The notes: generated from the sequence alone by a model not told the origin. A DNA stretch of 64,000 bases from Actinomadura latina NBRC 106108 (GCF_001552195.1 NZ_BCQS01000035.1:1-64000), one strand, 5' to 3'. Positions 1 through 9,057 are shown, numbered from the stretch's first letter. Numbers and translations: made by a program.

Positions 1-281
1 AGTTGCCGGACTTGTCGCCGCCGGTCAGCAGGATGGCCGACCGCCATGGGTCGAACACGAACAAGACTCTGATCTCCGAGCGGCCTGCCGAGCCCGGTCG
101 CAGCTCCTTGAGGTTGTGCAAGTCGGGAGCCCTCGATGCGGTCAACAAGCGGACGGCCCAGCCCGGGACCGGCCTCGGCAAGACGGTCGATGGCATCAAC
201 GACCTGGACCCTGGACCGCTCGTCCAAGGTGTTGATCCAGGCGAGCAGCTCGTTGGTGACGCGGATCTCCCACTCCTCCAC
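1..281 (-). pseudogene. HigB/Gp49-like toxin remnant, frameshifted, cut by window edge
   Basis: Reading leftwards from a GTG at 281 gives VEEWEIRVTNELLAWINTLD, then a helix with DAIDRLAEAGPGLGRPLVDR, typical of RelE-superfamily Gp49/HigB toxins (ribosome-dependent mRNA endonucleases). Near 120 the frame breaks. The family motif GSRLHNLKELRPG is only readable by dropping one base in the run CGACTTGCAC, after which RSEIRVLFVFDPWRSA and LLTGGDKSGN follow in the new frame up to the window edge. The shifted frame is open across the region, so no stop marks the break. The protein made would lose the conserved C-terminal beta strands. A partner antitoxin, if any, would lie to the left of the window. 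Family call is fairly sure; whether the extra base is real or a sequencing error cannot be told. Confidence 0.6.
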
Positions 282-460
282 ACCATGAAGTGTAGCGAAT
301 CCTTTACCGCCGCGCCGGGCGCGGTTGCACCTGCCGTCTGGATCGCGTCGAGGCGAAGCTGGGGCTCCCAACCCTCCACTAGGCGGAAGAAGCTCAAGAT
401 CATGCTGACACCGGTTCGTTAGGTGTCTGTTTTGTGCCGGGGACGTAGTTCGGCGATGCT

Positions 461-1396
461 GTGGGGGTGTCAACGGAGACTCTGAACGGCGCCGCCGAGC
501 TGCGCGCCTTCCTGCACGGCCTGCCCGGCGTCGACCAGGTGGGGGCCGAGGAGCGGGCGGCGCGGCTGGCCACCCGGTCGATCAAGACGACCGCGAAGGC
601 CGAGGCGATCGACCTCGCGATCTCGATGGTGGACCTGACCACCTTGGAAGGCGCGGACACGCCGGGGAAGGTGCGGGCGCTGTGCGCCAAGGCCGCCCAG
701 CCCGATCCGGCCGACGCGTCCGTGCCGAAGGTCGCGGCGGTGTGCGTCTACTCGGACATGGTGGACGTCGCCGTCAAGGCCCTCGCCGGGACGGGGATCG
801 GGGTCGCGAGCGTGGCGACGGCGTTCCCGTCCGGGCGGGCGCCCATGGAGGCCAAGCTCGCCGACACCAGGGCGGCGGTGGCGGCGGGCGCCGCCGAGAT
901 CGACATGGTGATCGACCGAGGCGCGTTCCTGTCCGGTGACTACGCCAAGGTGTTCGACGAGATCGTCGCGGTCAAGGACGCCTGCGGGGACGCCCACCTG
1001 AAAGTGATCCTGGAGACCGGCGAGCTGGCCACCTACGACAACGTCCGGCGTGCGTCGTGGCTGGCGATGCGGGCCGGGGCCGACTTCATCAAGACGTCGA
1101 CGGGGAAGGTGTCGCCGGCGGCGACGCTGCCGGTCACGCTGGTGATGCTGGAGGCCGTCCGCGACTACCGGACGGCCACCGGACGGCAGGTCGGCGTGAA
1201 GCCCGCCGGCGGCATCCGGACGACCAAGGACGCGATCAAGTACCTGGTGCTGGTGAACGAGACCGCCGGCCCGGACTGGCTGACGCCGCAGTGGTTCCGG
1301 CTCGGCGCGTCCAGTGTGCTGAACGACCTGCTGATGCAGCGCCGCAAGCTCGCCACCGGCGTGTACTCCGGGCCCGACTATTTCACCCTGGACTGA
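461..1396 (+). CDS. deoC: Deoxyribose-phosphate aldolase
   Basis: Cytoplasmic class I aldolase that cleaves 2-deoxyribose 5-phosphate to glyceraldehyde 3-phosphate and acetaldehyde in deoxynucleoside breakdown. The Schiff-base motif FIKTSTGKV carries Lys near residue 211, and the second active-site lysine lies in GVKPAGGIRT near residue 247. At 311 aa it is longer than the short bacterial form (about 220-260), matching the long DeoC type with an N-terminal helical extension. GTG at 461 is used here; a second in-frame GTG at 467 is possible. It heads an operon with two aldehyde dehydrogenase genes (3 bp gap, then an 8 bp overlap), which suggests that the acetaldehyde released is oxidised by the next gene product. 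Confidence 0.93.
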   Translation: MGVSTETLNGAAELRAFLHGLPGVDQVGAEERAARLATRSIKTTAKAEAIDLAISMVDLTTLEGADTPGKVRALCAKAAQPDPADASVPKVAAVCVYSDMVDVAVKALAGTGIGVASVATAFPSGRAPMEAKLADTRAAVAAGAAEIDMVIDRGAFLSGDYAKVFDEIVAVKDACGDAHLKVILETGELATYDNVRRASWLAMRAGADFIKTSTGKVSPAATLPVTLVMLEAVRDYRTATGRQVGVKPAGGIRTTKDAIKYLVLVNETAGPDWLTPQWFRLGASSVLNDLLMQRRKLATGVYSGPDYFTLD

Positions 1397-1399
1397 ATC

Positions 1400-2830
1400 A
1401 TGGTTTTCGAGTACGCGCCGGCGCCCGAGTCGCGGGCGGTCGTCGACATCCGCGCCTCCTACGGGCTGTTCGTCGACGGCGAGTTCACCGACGGGCACGG
1501 CGAGCCGTTCAAGTCGATCAACCCGGCGGACGAGAGCGTCATCGCCGACATCGCGTGCGCCGACGAGGGCGATGTCGACCGCGCCGTCAAGGCCGCCCGC
1601 GCCGCGTTCGACAAGGTGTGGGGGCCGATGCCCGGCCGCGAGCGCGCCAAGTACCTGTACCGGATCGCCCGGATCATCCAGGAGCGGGCGCGGGAACTGG
1701 CGGTGCTGGAGTCGATCGACAACGGCAAGCCGATCCGCGAATCGCGGGACGTGGACGTGCCGCTGGTCGCGGCCTGGTTCTTCTACTACGCGGGATGGGC
1801 CGACAAGCTCCCCTACGCCGGGTTCGGGCCCGACCCGAAGCCGGTGGGCGTGGCCGGTCAGGTGATCCCGTGGAACTTCCCGCTGCTGATGCTGGCCTGG
1901 AAGATCGCGCCCGCGCTGGCCTGCGGCAACACCGTCGTCCTCAAGCCCGCCGAGACGACGCCGCTGACCGCGCTGCTGTTCGCCGACATCTGCCGGCAGG
2001 CCGGACTGCCGCCCGGCGTCGTCAACATCATCACCGGCGCCGGCGAGACGGGCCGCGCGCTCGTCGCGCACGAGGGGATCGACAAGGTCGCCTTCACCGG
2101 GTCCACCGAGGTGGGACGGCAGATCGCCCGCACCCTCGCCGGCACGGACAGGAAGCTCACCCTGGAGCTGGGCGGGAAGGCCGCCAACATCGTCTACGAG
2201 GACGCCGCGCTCGACCAGGCCGTCGAGGGCATCGTCAACGGGATCTTCTTCAACCAGGGGCACGTGTGCTGCGCGGGCTCGCGGCTCCTCGTCCAGGAAT
2301 CGGTCGCGGACGAGGTGCTGGAGCGGCTGAAGGCCCGGATGGCGACGTTGCGGGTCGGCGACCCGCTCGACAAGAACACCGACGTCGGCGCGATCAACTC
2401 CGCCGCGCAGCTCGCCAAGATCAAGGAGCTGTCGGAGGCCGGTGAGCAGGAGGGCGCCGAGCGCTGGTCGCCGCCGTGCGACCTCCCGTCCCAGGGCTTC
2501 TGGTTCGCGCCGACGATCTTCACCGGGGTGGCGCAGTCGCACCGGATCGCGCGCGAGGAGATCTTCGGCCCCGTCCTGTCGGTGCTGACGTTCCGCACCC
2601 CGGACGAAGCGGTCACCAAGGCCAACAACACCCCCTACGGGCTGTCGGCCGGCATCTGGACCGAGAAGGGCTCGCAGATCCTCTGGACGGCGCAGAAGCT
2701 GCGCGCCGGGGTCGTGTGGGCCAACACGTTCAACAAGTTCGACCCGGCCTCCCCGTTCGGCGGCTACAAGGAATCGGGGTTCGGCCGCGAGGGCGGGCGC
2801 CACGGACTGGAGGCCTACCTCAATGCCTGA
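1400..2830 (+). CDS. NAD(P)-dependent aldehyde dehydrogenase
   Basis: Full-length member of the aldehyde dehydrogenase superfamily (476 aa), oxidising an aldehyde to the acid with NAD(P)+. The substrate-binding motif PWNFPLLM, the general-base motif LELGGKAANIV (Glu about 256) and the catalytic cysteine in NQGHVCCAGSR (about 289) are all present, as are the FGPVLSV and PFGGYKESGFGRE signatures. The C-terminal motif region is intact. It begins 3 bp after deoC and overlaps the next gene by 8 bp, so translation is probably coupled. Acetaldehyde from DeoC is a plausible substrate by context; the sequence alone does not fix specificity. Confidence 0.93.
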   Translation: MVFEYAPAPESRAVVDIRASYGLFVDGEFTDGHGEPFKSINPADESVIADIACADEGDVDRAVKAARAAFDKVWGPMPGRERAKYLYRIARIIQERARELAVLESIDNGKPIRESRDVDVPLVAAWFFYYAGWADKLPYAGFGPDPKPVGVAGQVIPWNFPLLMLAWKIAPALACGNTVVLKPAETTPLTALLFADICRQAGLPPGVVNIITGAGETGRALVAHEGIDKVAFTGSTEVGRQIARTLAGTDRKLTLELGGKAANIVYEDAALDQAVEGIVNGIFFNQGHVCCAGSRLLVQESVADEVLERLKARMATLRVGDPLDKNTDVGAINSAAQLAKIKELSEAGEQEGAERWSPPCDLPSQGFWFAPTIFTGVAQSHRIAREEIFGPVLSVLTFRTPDEAVTKANNTPYGLSAGIWTEKGSQILWTAQKLRAGVVWANTFNKFDPASPFGGYKESGFGREGGRHGLEAYLNA

Positions 2831-3695
2831 CCGCTCCTCACCCTCCGAGCGTCTCGCCGTCCGCAAGACCTACAAGCTGTTCATCGGCGGCGCGTTCCCC
2901 CGATCGGAATCCGGCAGGTCGTACGTGGTCACCGACGCCAAGGGCCGCTTCGTCGCCAACGCCTCCCAGGCGTCCCGCAAGGACGCCCGCGACGCTGTCG
3001 TCGCCGCGCGCAAGGCGTTCCCCGGCTGGTCGGGGCGCACCGCCTACAACCGCGGCCAGATCCTGTACCGCGTCGCGGAGATGCTGGAGGGCCGCCGCGA
3101 CCAGTTCGCGGACGAACTGCGCCGGGCGGGCGCGTCCAAGAGCGCCGCCGCGGCCGAGGTGGACGCGGCCGTCGACCGCTGGGTCTGGTACGCGGGCTGG
3201 GCCGACAAGCTGAGCGCCGTCGCCGGAGCCGCCAACCCGGTGTCCGGGCCGTTCTTCAACTTCTCGACGCCCGAGCCCACGGGCGTCGTCGCGGTCGTCG
3301 CGCCCGACTCGCCGCTGCTCGGGCTGGTGTCGGTCGTGGCGCCGGCGATCGTGTCCGGCAACACCGTCGTGGTGGTCGCCTCGGAACCGGCGCCGCTGCC
3401 GTCCATCACGCTCGCCGAGGTGCTGGCCACGTCCGACCTTCCGGGCGGGGTCGTCAACCTTCTCACCGGACGCCGCGCGGAGATCGCGCCGTGGCTGGCC
3501 ACGCACATGGACGTCAACGCGATCGACCTCGCCGGCGTCCCGGACGAGCAGGTCCGGGACCTGGAGGAGAAGGCCGCGGAGAACCTCAAGCGCGTCCTCC
3601 GCCCCCAGGACACCGACTGGACGGACGAGCCCGGAACCGCCCGAATGACGGCTTTCCTGGAGACGAAGACCGTCTGGCATCCCGTGGGGGTCTAA
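2823..3695 (+). CDS. Truncated aldehyde dehydrogenase-like protein, no catalytic cysteine
   Basis: 290 aa protein matching only the N-terminal cofactor-binding half of the aldehyde dehydrogenase fold: KLFIGGAFPRSESGR, the WADKLSAV segment, GVVAVVAPDSPLLGL (replacing the usual PWNFP motif) and LPGGVVNLLTG. The sequence stops before the catalytic cysteine domain. The glycine-rich turn of a normal Rossmann site is replaced by GRRAEIAPWLATH, and the tail ends in ETKTVWHPVG. It is not an active dehydrogenase by inspection. The clean reading frame and 8 bp overlap with the active enzyme argue for a maintained partner or regulatory subunit rather than fresh decay. No function is assigned. Confidence 0.8.
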   Translation: MPDRSSPSERLAVRKTYKLFIGGAFPRSESGRSYVVTDAKGRFVANASQASRKDARDAVVAARKAFPGWSGRTAYNRGQILYRVAEMLEGRRDQFADELRRAGASKSAAAAEVDAAVDRWVWYAGWADKLSAVAGAANPVSGPFFNFSTPEPTGVVAVVAPDSPLLGLVSVVAPAIVSGNTVVVVASEPAPLPSITLAEVLATSDLPGGVVNLLTGRRAEIAPWLATHMDVNAIDLAGVPDEQVRDLEEKAAENLKRVLRPQDTDWTDEPGTARMTAFLETKTVWHPVGV

Positions 3696-3777
3696 GTCGA
3701 TTTGACGCACCGTGTGTAGAGCATCACAAAGTGTGGAATAGATCTCCCCGTAACTGATCATCACTGGGGGGAGATCA

Positions 3778-4773
3778 GTGCCTACCAAGACAGCATCGCG
3801 TACGTCGACGAGCCGAGGGACGGCCGGTCGTACGAAGAGCACGGCAGCGAAGAAGTCCACCACCAAGAAGCCGGCGGCCAAGCGCACGTCGGCGGCGAGC
3901 TCGTCGTCGAGGTCGACGGCCAGTAAGTCCACGGGCAGGTCGACCGCGGGCAGGTCGACAGGGACGAAGAGCAGCACGGCGAAGAAGCCGACGGCGTCGA
4001 GCAGAACGTCGTCGACCGCCGCGTCCCGCGTGACGAAGGCCGCGAGCCAGGCCAAGAGCGCCGCGACGCAGATGAAGTCGGTGGCGACCAAGGCGTCATC
4101 GTCGGCCAAGGCCATGACGGCGATGACCAAGGCGATGACCAGCGCCACCAAGGCCATGTCCGACGCCGCGAAGGCGATGGACGCGGCGGCCAAGGTCATC
4201 ACCACGACGGCCAAGGCGAGCACGAGCAGGAGCGGCACGGCGAAGAAGAGCACGCCTTCCAAGTCGAGCGCGTCGAAGGCGACCGGCTCGAAGGCGAGCA
4301 CATCGAAGAGCACCTCGAAGCCGAGCGCGTCGAAGTCGGGCACCTCGAAGTCGGGCACGTCGTCCCGCAAGTCGGCCTCGGCGGCGTCGAGCCGCTCGAA
4401 GCCGACGACGTCGGCCCGCACGAGCACCTCGAAGTCCAGCACGTCGAAGTCGAGCACCTCGAAGTCGAAGCCGTCCGGCGCGGCCAGGAAGCCGGCCGCG
4501 CCCAAGTCGCGGACGTCCGCCGCGCGCAAGACCACCTCGTCCCGGACGAGCGCGGGCACCGAGAGCGGATCCCGGACGTCCGCCACGGCCCGGAGGCCGG
4601 CCGCCCGCCGCGCCGCGACGGAGGCGGGCACGCCGTCCGTGTCCGCGCCGTCCGCGCCGTCCGCGCCGTCCGCGTCCCCGGCGGTCGAGCCGAAGCCGAG
4701 CCCGTTCCAGCACTCGACGCGGACCGAGGGCGGGTTCCTGAGCGGGCTCACCAACGCCGGCCGCGAGCGCTGA
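3778..4773 (+). CDS. Histone H1-like basic Lys/Ser/Thr/Ala repeat protein
   Basis: 331 aa, low-complexity and strongly basic. The first 100 residues are AAKKST/KKPAAKR-type repeats like eukaryotic histone H1 tails and actinobacterial HupB tails. Residues about 95-150 form a more regular alanine-rich helical stretch with repeated KAM and KVI steps. The rest is short SKS, SGTSK, TSKSS repeats. No globular DNA-binding domain is evident. The composition predicts nucleic-acid binding and compaction; that is inference. GTG at 3778 follows a strong GGGGGGAG ribosome site. Long complementary ORFs across this gene are composition artefacts. Confidence 0.75.
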   Translation: MPTKTASRTSTSRGTAGRTKSTAAKKSTTKKPAAKRTSAASSSSRSTASKSTGRSTAGRSTGTKSSTAKKPTASSRTSSTAASRVTKAASQAKSAATQMKSVATKASSSAKAMTAMTKAMTSATKAMSDAAKAMDAAAKVITTTAKASTSRSGTAKKSTPSKSSASKATGSKASTSKSTSKPSASKSGTSKSGTSSRKSASAASSRSKPTTSARTSTSKSSTSKSSTSKSKPSGAARKPAAPKSRTSAARKTTSSRTSAGTESGSRTSATARRPAARRAATEAGTPSVSAPSAPSAPSASPAVEPKPSPFQHSTRTEGGFLSGLTNAGRER

Positions 4774-4779
4774 GACCCG

Positions 4780-4899
4780 ATGGACGAGAAGGACATCCCG
4801 GCCCGCATCGACGAGTACGTCGGCGAGGAGCAGCGGCTCCGGGAGCGGTTCCAGCGCGACGAGCTCGGCGGGCGCGAGGACGAAGGCTACCTGCAGTGA
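4780..4899 (+). CDS. Tiny DUF2630-like protein
   Basis: A 39 aa ORF starting ATG 7 bp after the stop of the basic protein, reading MDEKDIPARIDEYVGEEQRL and ending in GREDEGYLQ. The beginning resembles the N-terminus of DUF2630 proteins (D-I-L-x-R-I and V-x-E-E-x-x-L-R spacing), which are about 80 aa; the conserved cysteine/tryptophan C-terminal half is absent. Its TGA overlaps the GTG start of the next gene (GTGA), so it may act mainly as a translational coupler. The family link rests on a short motif and is tentative. Confidence 0.45.
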   Translation: MDEKDIPARIDEYVGEEQRLRERFQRDELGGREDEGYLQ

Positions 4900-5885
4900 C
4901 GCCGGCGCCCCGGCCGCGCGGGCCGCTGAGGTTCGGCGTCTGCCTCGCCCCGGACGCGTCCGCCCCGCTGATGCGCACCGCGCAGGACGCGGACCGGTTC
5001 GGGCTTGACCTGCTCGGCGTCCGCGACCAGCCGTACCGGCGCGACACCGCCGACGCGCTGACGCTGCTGGCGGCCGTGCTGGCCGGCACGTCCCGGATCC
5101 GGGCGCTGCCCGCGGTGGCGTGCCTGCCGCTGCGCCCGCCCGCCGCGCTCGCCAAGGCGATCGCGACGATGGACCGGCTCAGCGGCGGCCGCGTCGAACT
5201 CGGCCTCGGCGCTGGCGCCGCACCGGACGGCATCGAGGCCTACGGCGGCGCGCGTCTCGGCGGCACGGCGGCGCGGCGCGCCCTTGAGGAGGCCGTGCAG
5301 ATCATCCGGCTGCACTGGAGCGACCAGAACGGGCTCCGGTTCCAGGGCGAGCACTACCGGTTCGCCGCCGCGCAGGCCGGCCCGGCGCCCGCGCACCCGA
5401 TCGGCATCTGGCTCGGCGTCACCGGGCCGCGCGGCCTGGACCTCGCCGGCCGCGTCGCCGACGGCTGGATCGCGCCGTCGTCAATCGTCCCGCCGAAGCG
5501 GCTCGCGGACGGCCGGCGCCGCCTCGACGACGCCGCCGCGCGGGCCGGCCGCGACCCGGCCGAGATCCGCCGCGTCTACATCCTCGAAGGCGCGCTGAAC
5601 GGGGCGGACTCGCGCGGTTTCCTGCACGGCCCGCCCCGCCAGTGGATCTACGAGCTGACGGAGCTGGCCATCGGCCACGGCGTCGACTCGTTCCTCTACG
5701 CCGGCGACCCGGAGGACCTCCCGGTCTTCGCCCTGGAGGTCGTCCCGGCCGTCCGCGAGCAGATCACCCGCGAACGGGCTGTGCTGGGCCAGGGGACGGC
5801 CCCCTGGACCCCTCGCCGCGAGCCGGTCGAGCCGGTCGATCCGCACGCCGCGGTGCGGATGGGCGGTGACCGCGCGGGCTCGTGA
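4896..5885 (+). CDS. LLM-class flavin-dependent oxidoreductase
   Basis: 329 aa member of the bacterial luciferase-like (TIM barrel) superfamily that uses reduced FMN or F420. The start has FGVCLAPDAS; the core has GRVELGLGAG after TMDRLSGG, the HYRF region, and IGIWLGVTGPRGLDLAGRVADGW split over the typical strand-helix unit. The substrate is not predictable; F420-linked dehydrogenation is common for this family in actinomycetes. GTG at 4896 overlaps the preceding small ORF by 4 bp, and the gene is convergent with argS 24 bp away. Confidence 0.85.
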   Translation: MTPAPRPRGPLRFGVCLAPDASAPLMRTAQDADRFGLDLLGVRDQPYRRDTADALTLLAAVLAGTSRIRALPAVACLPLRPPAALAKAIATMDRLSGGRVELGLGAGAAPDGIEAYGGARLGGTAARRALEEAVQIIRLHWSDQNGLRFQGEHYRFAAAQAGPAPAHPIGIWLGVTGPRGLDLAGRVADGWIAPSSIVPPKRLADGRRRLDDAAARAGRDPAEIRRVYILEGALNGADSRGFLHGPPRQWIYELTELAIGHGVDSFLYAGDPEDLPVFALEVVPAVREQITRERAVLGQGTAPWTPRREPVEPVDPHAAVRMGGDRAGS

Positions 5886-5909
5886 CCCCGGCGGCTGAGG
5901 TCCGAGGCC

Positions 5910-7655
5910 CTACATGCGCTCTGGAGTGGGGACGCCCAGGAGTGTCAGGCCCGACACCAGGGTGCGGAGCGTGGCGGCGCACAGGGCCAGGCGGGACGCC
6001 TTCGTGGCCTCGTCCGGAGCCTTCAGCACGGGGCAGTTCTCGTAGAACGTCGTGTAGGCGTCCGCGACCGAGTAGATGTAGCTCGCCAGCCGGTGCGGCT
6101 CCGCGGTGTCGCCGGCCTGCTTCAGGGCGGCGCCGAAACCGAGCAGCTCCAGGGCCAGGGCGCGCTCGGCCGGGTGGCCGAGGACGATCGGGCCGGTCGC
6201 GTCCTCGGGAGCGAGACCGCCCTTGCGGAAGATCGACCGGATCCGGGCCGACGCGTATTGGAGATACGGGCCGGTCTTGCCGTGGAACGAGATCATCCGG
6301 TCGAAGTCGAAGACGTACTCGCTGTCGCGGGCCACCGACAGGTCGGCGTACTTCACCGCGCCGATGCCCACCGCCTGGACGATCGCGGCCCGCGTCGCGT
6401 CGTCGAACGGCTCGTCGTGCTGGATCTCGTCGAAGACCGTCCCGGCGCGCTCGACGGCCTCGTCCAGGAGTTCGGCGAGTTTGACGGTGCCGCCCGCCCG
6501 GGTCCGCAGGATCTTGCCGTCGGTGCCGAGGACGTTGCCGATATGCGCGTGCTCGGCCCGCACCTCGTCGTTCAGCCAGCCGGCCATCCGGGCGACGGCG
6601 AACACCATCTGGAAGTGCAGCGACTGCGGCGCGCCGACCACGTAGATCATCCGGTCGACGTGCTCGGTGTCGACCCGGTACCGGATCGTGGCGAGGTCGG
6701 TGCTGGAGTAGTTGTAACCGCCGTCGCTCTTCCGGATGATCACCGGCAGCGGCTCGCCCTCGCGGCCCTTGAAGCCGGGCGGGAACGCGCACAGCGCCCC
6801 GTCGCTGATCACCGCGATGCCCTTGTCCTCCAGCTCCTGGACGGTCGGGGCCAGCAGGTCGTTGTAGAAGCTCTCGCCCTTGATGTCGTCGTCGGTGAGG
6901 GTGACGCCGAGCCGCCCGTAGACGGCGTTGAAGTACTGCTTGGACACGTCCACGAGGACGTTCCACAGCCGCAGCGTCTCGGCGTCGCCCGCCTGCAGCG
7001 AGACGACCCGCTTGCGGGACCGGTCGGCGAACTCCTCGTCGCCGTCGAACTTCTCCCTGGCCGCCTGGTAGAACGCGGTCAGGTCGCTGACGGACGAGTC
7101 GCCCCGCGCGGCGGCGTCCTCGCCGAGGTCGAGCAGGTGCTCGATCAGCATGCCGAACGGGGTGCCCCAGTCGCCGACATGGTTGTCGCGGACGACGTCG
7201 TGGCCGAGGAACGCGAGGATCCGCGCGATCGCGTCGCCGACGATCGTGGTCCGCAGGTGCCCGACGTGCATCTCCTTCGCCACGTTCGGCGAGGAGTACT
7301 CGACGACGACCTTCTGCGGCGCGTCCACGGCCGGGACGGCGAGCCGCTCGTCCTCCAGGGCCCGTTGCGCCTCGGCGGCGATCCACGCGTCGCTGAACGT
7401 CAGGTTGATGAAGCCCGGCCCGCTGACCTGCACGTCCGCCACGACACCGGCGGTGTCGAAGTTCTTGACGATCTCGTCGGCCACGTCTCGCGGCTTGCGG
7501 CCCAGCTTCTTGGCCAGCGGCAGCGCCACGTTGGCCTGAAGGTCGGCGAACTGCGACGGCCGGATGACCGGGTCGGCGTCCGCGTACGACGGTCCGAAGG
7601 CGGCGCTGAGCGCGGCCTGGACCCGGGCGGCGAGTACGAGTTGCGGATCGGACAT
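5910..7655 (-). CDS. argS: Arginyl-tRNA synthetase
   Basis: Class I aminoacyl-tRNA synthetase charging tRNA-Arg in the cytoplasm. The 581 aa length is normal. The Arg-tRNA synthetase N-terminal domain is followed by VVEYSSPNVAKEMHVGHLR, containing the HIGH signature as HVGH (about residue 130). The C-terminal DALR anticodon-binding domain ends in GVPTPERM, the usual ending of this enzyme. No KMSKS consensus is expected in many ArgS. ATG at 7655. It is the last gene on this strand here and is convergent with the luciferase-like gene. Confidence 0.96.
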   Translation of the reverse strand: MSDPQLVLAARVQAALSAAFGPSYADADPVIRPSQFADLQANVALPLAKKLGRKPRDVADEIVKNFDTAGVVADVQVSGPGFINLTFSDAWIAAEAQRALEDERLAVPAVDAPQKVVVEYSSPNVAKEMHVGHLRTTIVGDAIARILAFLGHDVVRDNHVGDWGTPFGMLIEHLLDLGEDAAARGDSSVSDLTAFYQAAREKFDGDEEFADRSRKRVVSLQAGDAETLRLWNVLVDVSKQYFNAVYGRLGVTLTDDDIKGESFYNDLLAPTVQELEDKGIAVISDGALCAFPPGFKGREGEPLPVIIRKSDGGYNYSSTDLATIRYRVDTEHVDRMIYVVGAPQSLHFQMVFAVARMAGWLNDEVRAEHAHIGNVLGTDGKILRTRAGGTVKLAELLDEAVERAGTVFDEIQHDEPFDDATRAAIVQAVGIGAVKYADLSVARDSEYVFDFDRMISFHGKTGPYLQYASARIRSIFRKGGLAPEDATGPIVLGHPAERALALELLGFGAALKQAGDTAEPHRLASYIYSVADAYTTFYENCPVLKAPDEATKASRLALCAATLRTLVSGLTLLGVPTPERM

Positions 7656-7707
7656 GCCCCAAGGTTATCGGCGCGGCGCCCTCGGCCGAACCCGGTTTCC
7701 GCGCCGC

Positions 7708-8946
7708 CTACTGCGGGGCGGGCGGCTCCTTGCGGTCGGGGACGGTGTCGCCGGCCGGCCCGCTGACGGGCTGCCGGGGCGGCGGCGGGACCTCCGCGGG
7801 CTTCACCGTGCCGCCGGCGGGACGGTCCGCGGGTCGCTCCGCCGGTCTGTCCGCGTTCTCGCGCTCGCCGTGCGTCCAGCGGCCGAACCGGGACGTGCGG
7901 GTCGCCGCGACCTGCTCCCGGATCCGCTCGACGATCCGCCCGGCCGCCAGCCGGTGCGCCAGCTCGCAGGCCGAGGTGACGGCGCGGGCCCGGGACGCGC
8001 CGTGCGCGATGACGACCGTCCCGTTCAGGCCGAGCAGGACGCCGCCGCCGTAGGTGTCGGGGTCGAGCCGGTCGCGGAGGTCCTGGAGGCGGCGCCGCTG
8101 CAGGAACGCGCCCATCCGCGCGGCCGGGCCGGCCGTCATCGCCTCGCGGATCTCGGTGAACGCGGCGCCGACCGTCCCCTCCATCGTCTTCAGCGCGACG
8201 TTGCCGGTGAACCCGTCGGTGACGATGACGTCGACGCGTCCGCTCAGCAGGTCGTGGCCCTCCACGTTGCCGGCGAACTCGATGCCGTGGCTGCCGCCGG
8301 CGAGCAGCTCGTGGGCCCGCCTGGCGAGCTTGTTGCCCTTGCCCGGCTCGGCGCCGATGTTCAGCAGCCCGACGGTGGGACGGTCCGGGCCGAGCAGGAT
8401 CTGCGCGTACGCGGTGCCGAGCGCCGCGAACTGGACGAGCGTCTCCGCCTTGACGTCGGCGGTGGCGCCCGCGTCCAGCAGGATCGTCGGGCGCGGGCGC
8501 GTCGGCAGCGTCACCGCGATCGCGGGCCGCAGCACGCCCTGCTGGCCCTTCAGCCGGAGCCGCGACGTCGCCACCACCCCGGCGGTGCTGCCCGCCGACA
8601 CCAGCGCCGACGCCCGCCCCTGCTTGATCAGGTGGCAGGCGATCGCGATGGACGAGCGGGGCTTGCGCCAGCTCGCGAGCGCGCCCTCGCCCATGTCGAG
8701 CGCCTCGTCGGCGTGCACGATCGGGATCTTCCCGTCATAGCCGTACCGGTCCAGCTCCCGCCGGATCCGCGTGGCCTGCCCGACCAGGACGAGCCGGACG
8801 CCGTGCTCGCGGACGGCGTCCACCGCCCCGGCGACGATCTCCCCCGGGGCGTGGTCGCCGCCCATCGTGTCCACCGCGACCGGCAGCGGACGCGGCGGCG
8901 CCCGGCGGGGCGTGACGGCACGCGACGGCTCGCCAGTGCCGGTCAT
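7708..8946 (-). CDS. plsX: Phosphate acyltransferase
   Basis: PlsX makes acyl-phosphate from acyl-ACP for the first step of glycerophospholipid synthesis (PlsX/PlsY route). The signature AVDTMGGDHAPGEIV is near residue 30; LVSAGSTAGVV and DGFTGNVALKTMEG are also present. ATG at 8946 is chosen because GGAG lies 5 bp upstream. The protein has a roughly 60-residue proline-rich, charged C-terminal tail (ERPADRPAGG, EVPPPPRQP) beyond the enzyme fold, unlike the standard 330-350 aa form. It is not next to rpmF or fab genes as in many bacteria. Confidence 0.93.
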   Translation of the reverse strand: MTGTGEPSRAVTPRRAPPRPLPVAVDTMGGDHAPGEIVAGAVDAVREHGVRLVLVGQATRIRRELDRYGYDGKIPIVHADEALDMGEGALASWRKPRSSIAIACHLIKQGRASALVSAGSTAGVVATSRLRLKGQQGVLRPAIAVTLPTRPRPTILLDAGATADVKAETLVQFAALGTAYAQILLGPDRPTVGLLNIGAEPGKGNKLARRAHELLAGGSHGIEFAGNVEGHDLLSGRVDVIVTDGFTGNVALKTMEGTVGAAFTEIREAMTAGPAARMGAFLQRRRLQDLRDRLDPDTYGGGVLLGLNGTVVIAHGASRARAVTSACELAHRLAAGRIVERIREQVAATRTSRFGRWTHGERENADRPAERPADRPAGGTVKPAEVPPPPRQPVSGPAGDTVPDRKEPPAPQ

Positions 8947-9057
8947 GGCCGCTCCAGGAGGATGAAGGAAAACGCGTGCGCCGCGAGAACCGCAGCTCAC
9001 CGCATCGTATGGCGTCCCTTCACCCGCCTCGACGGCGCCCGGCCGGAGTGGCGATCA

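Noticed and set aside
470..2866. 798-codon open frame on the minus strand
   Set aside because: It is antisense to deoC and the aldehyde dehydrogenase genes; its protein is Arg/Gly/Asp-rich low complexity, typical of GC-rich shadow frames. The same holds for other long antisense frames (for example 2838-4808, 5764-7662, 46614-48998).
3702..3737. TTGACG as a sigma-70 promoter for the histone-like gene
   Set aside because: No good -10 box at 16-18 bp; the nearest AT-rich words are at wrong spacing.
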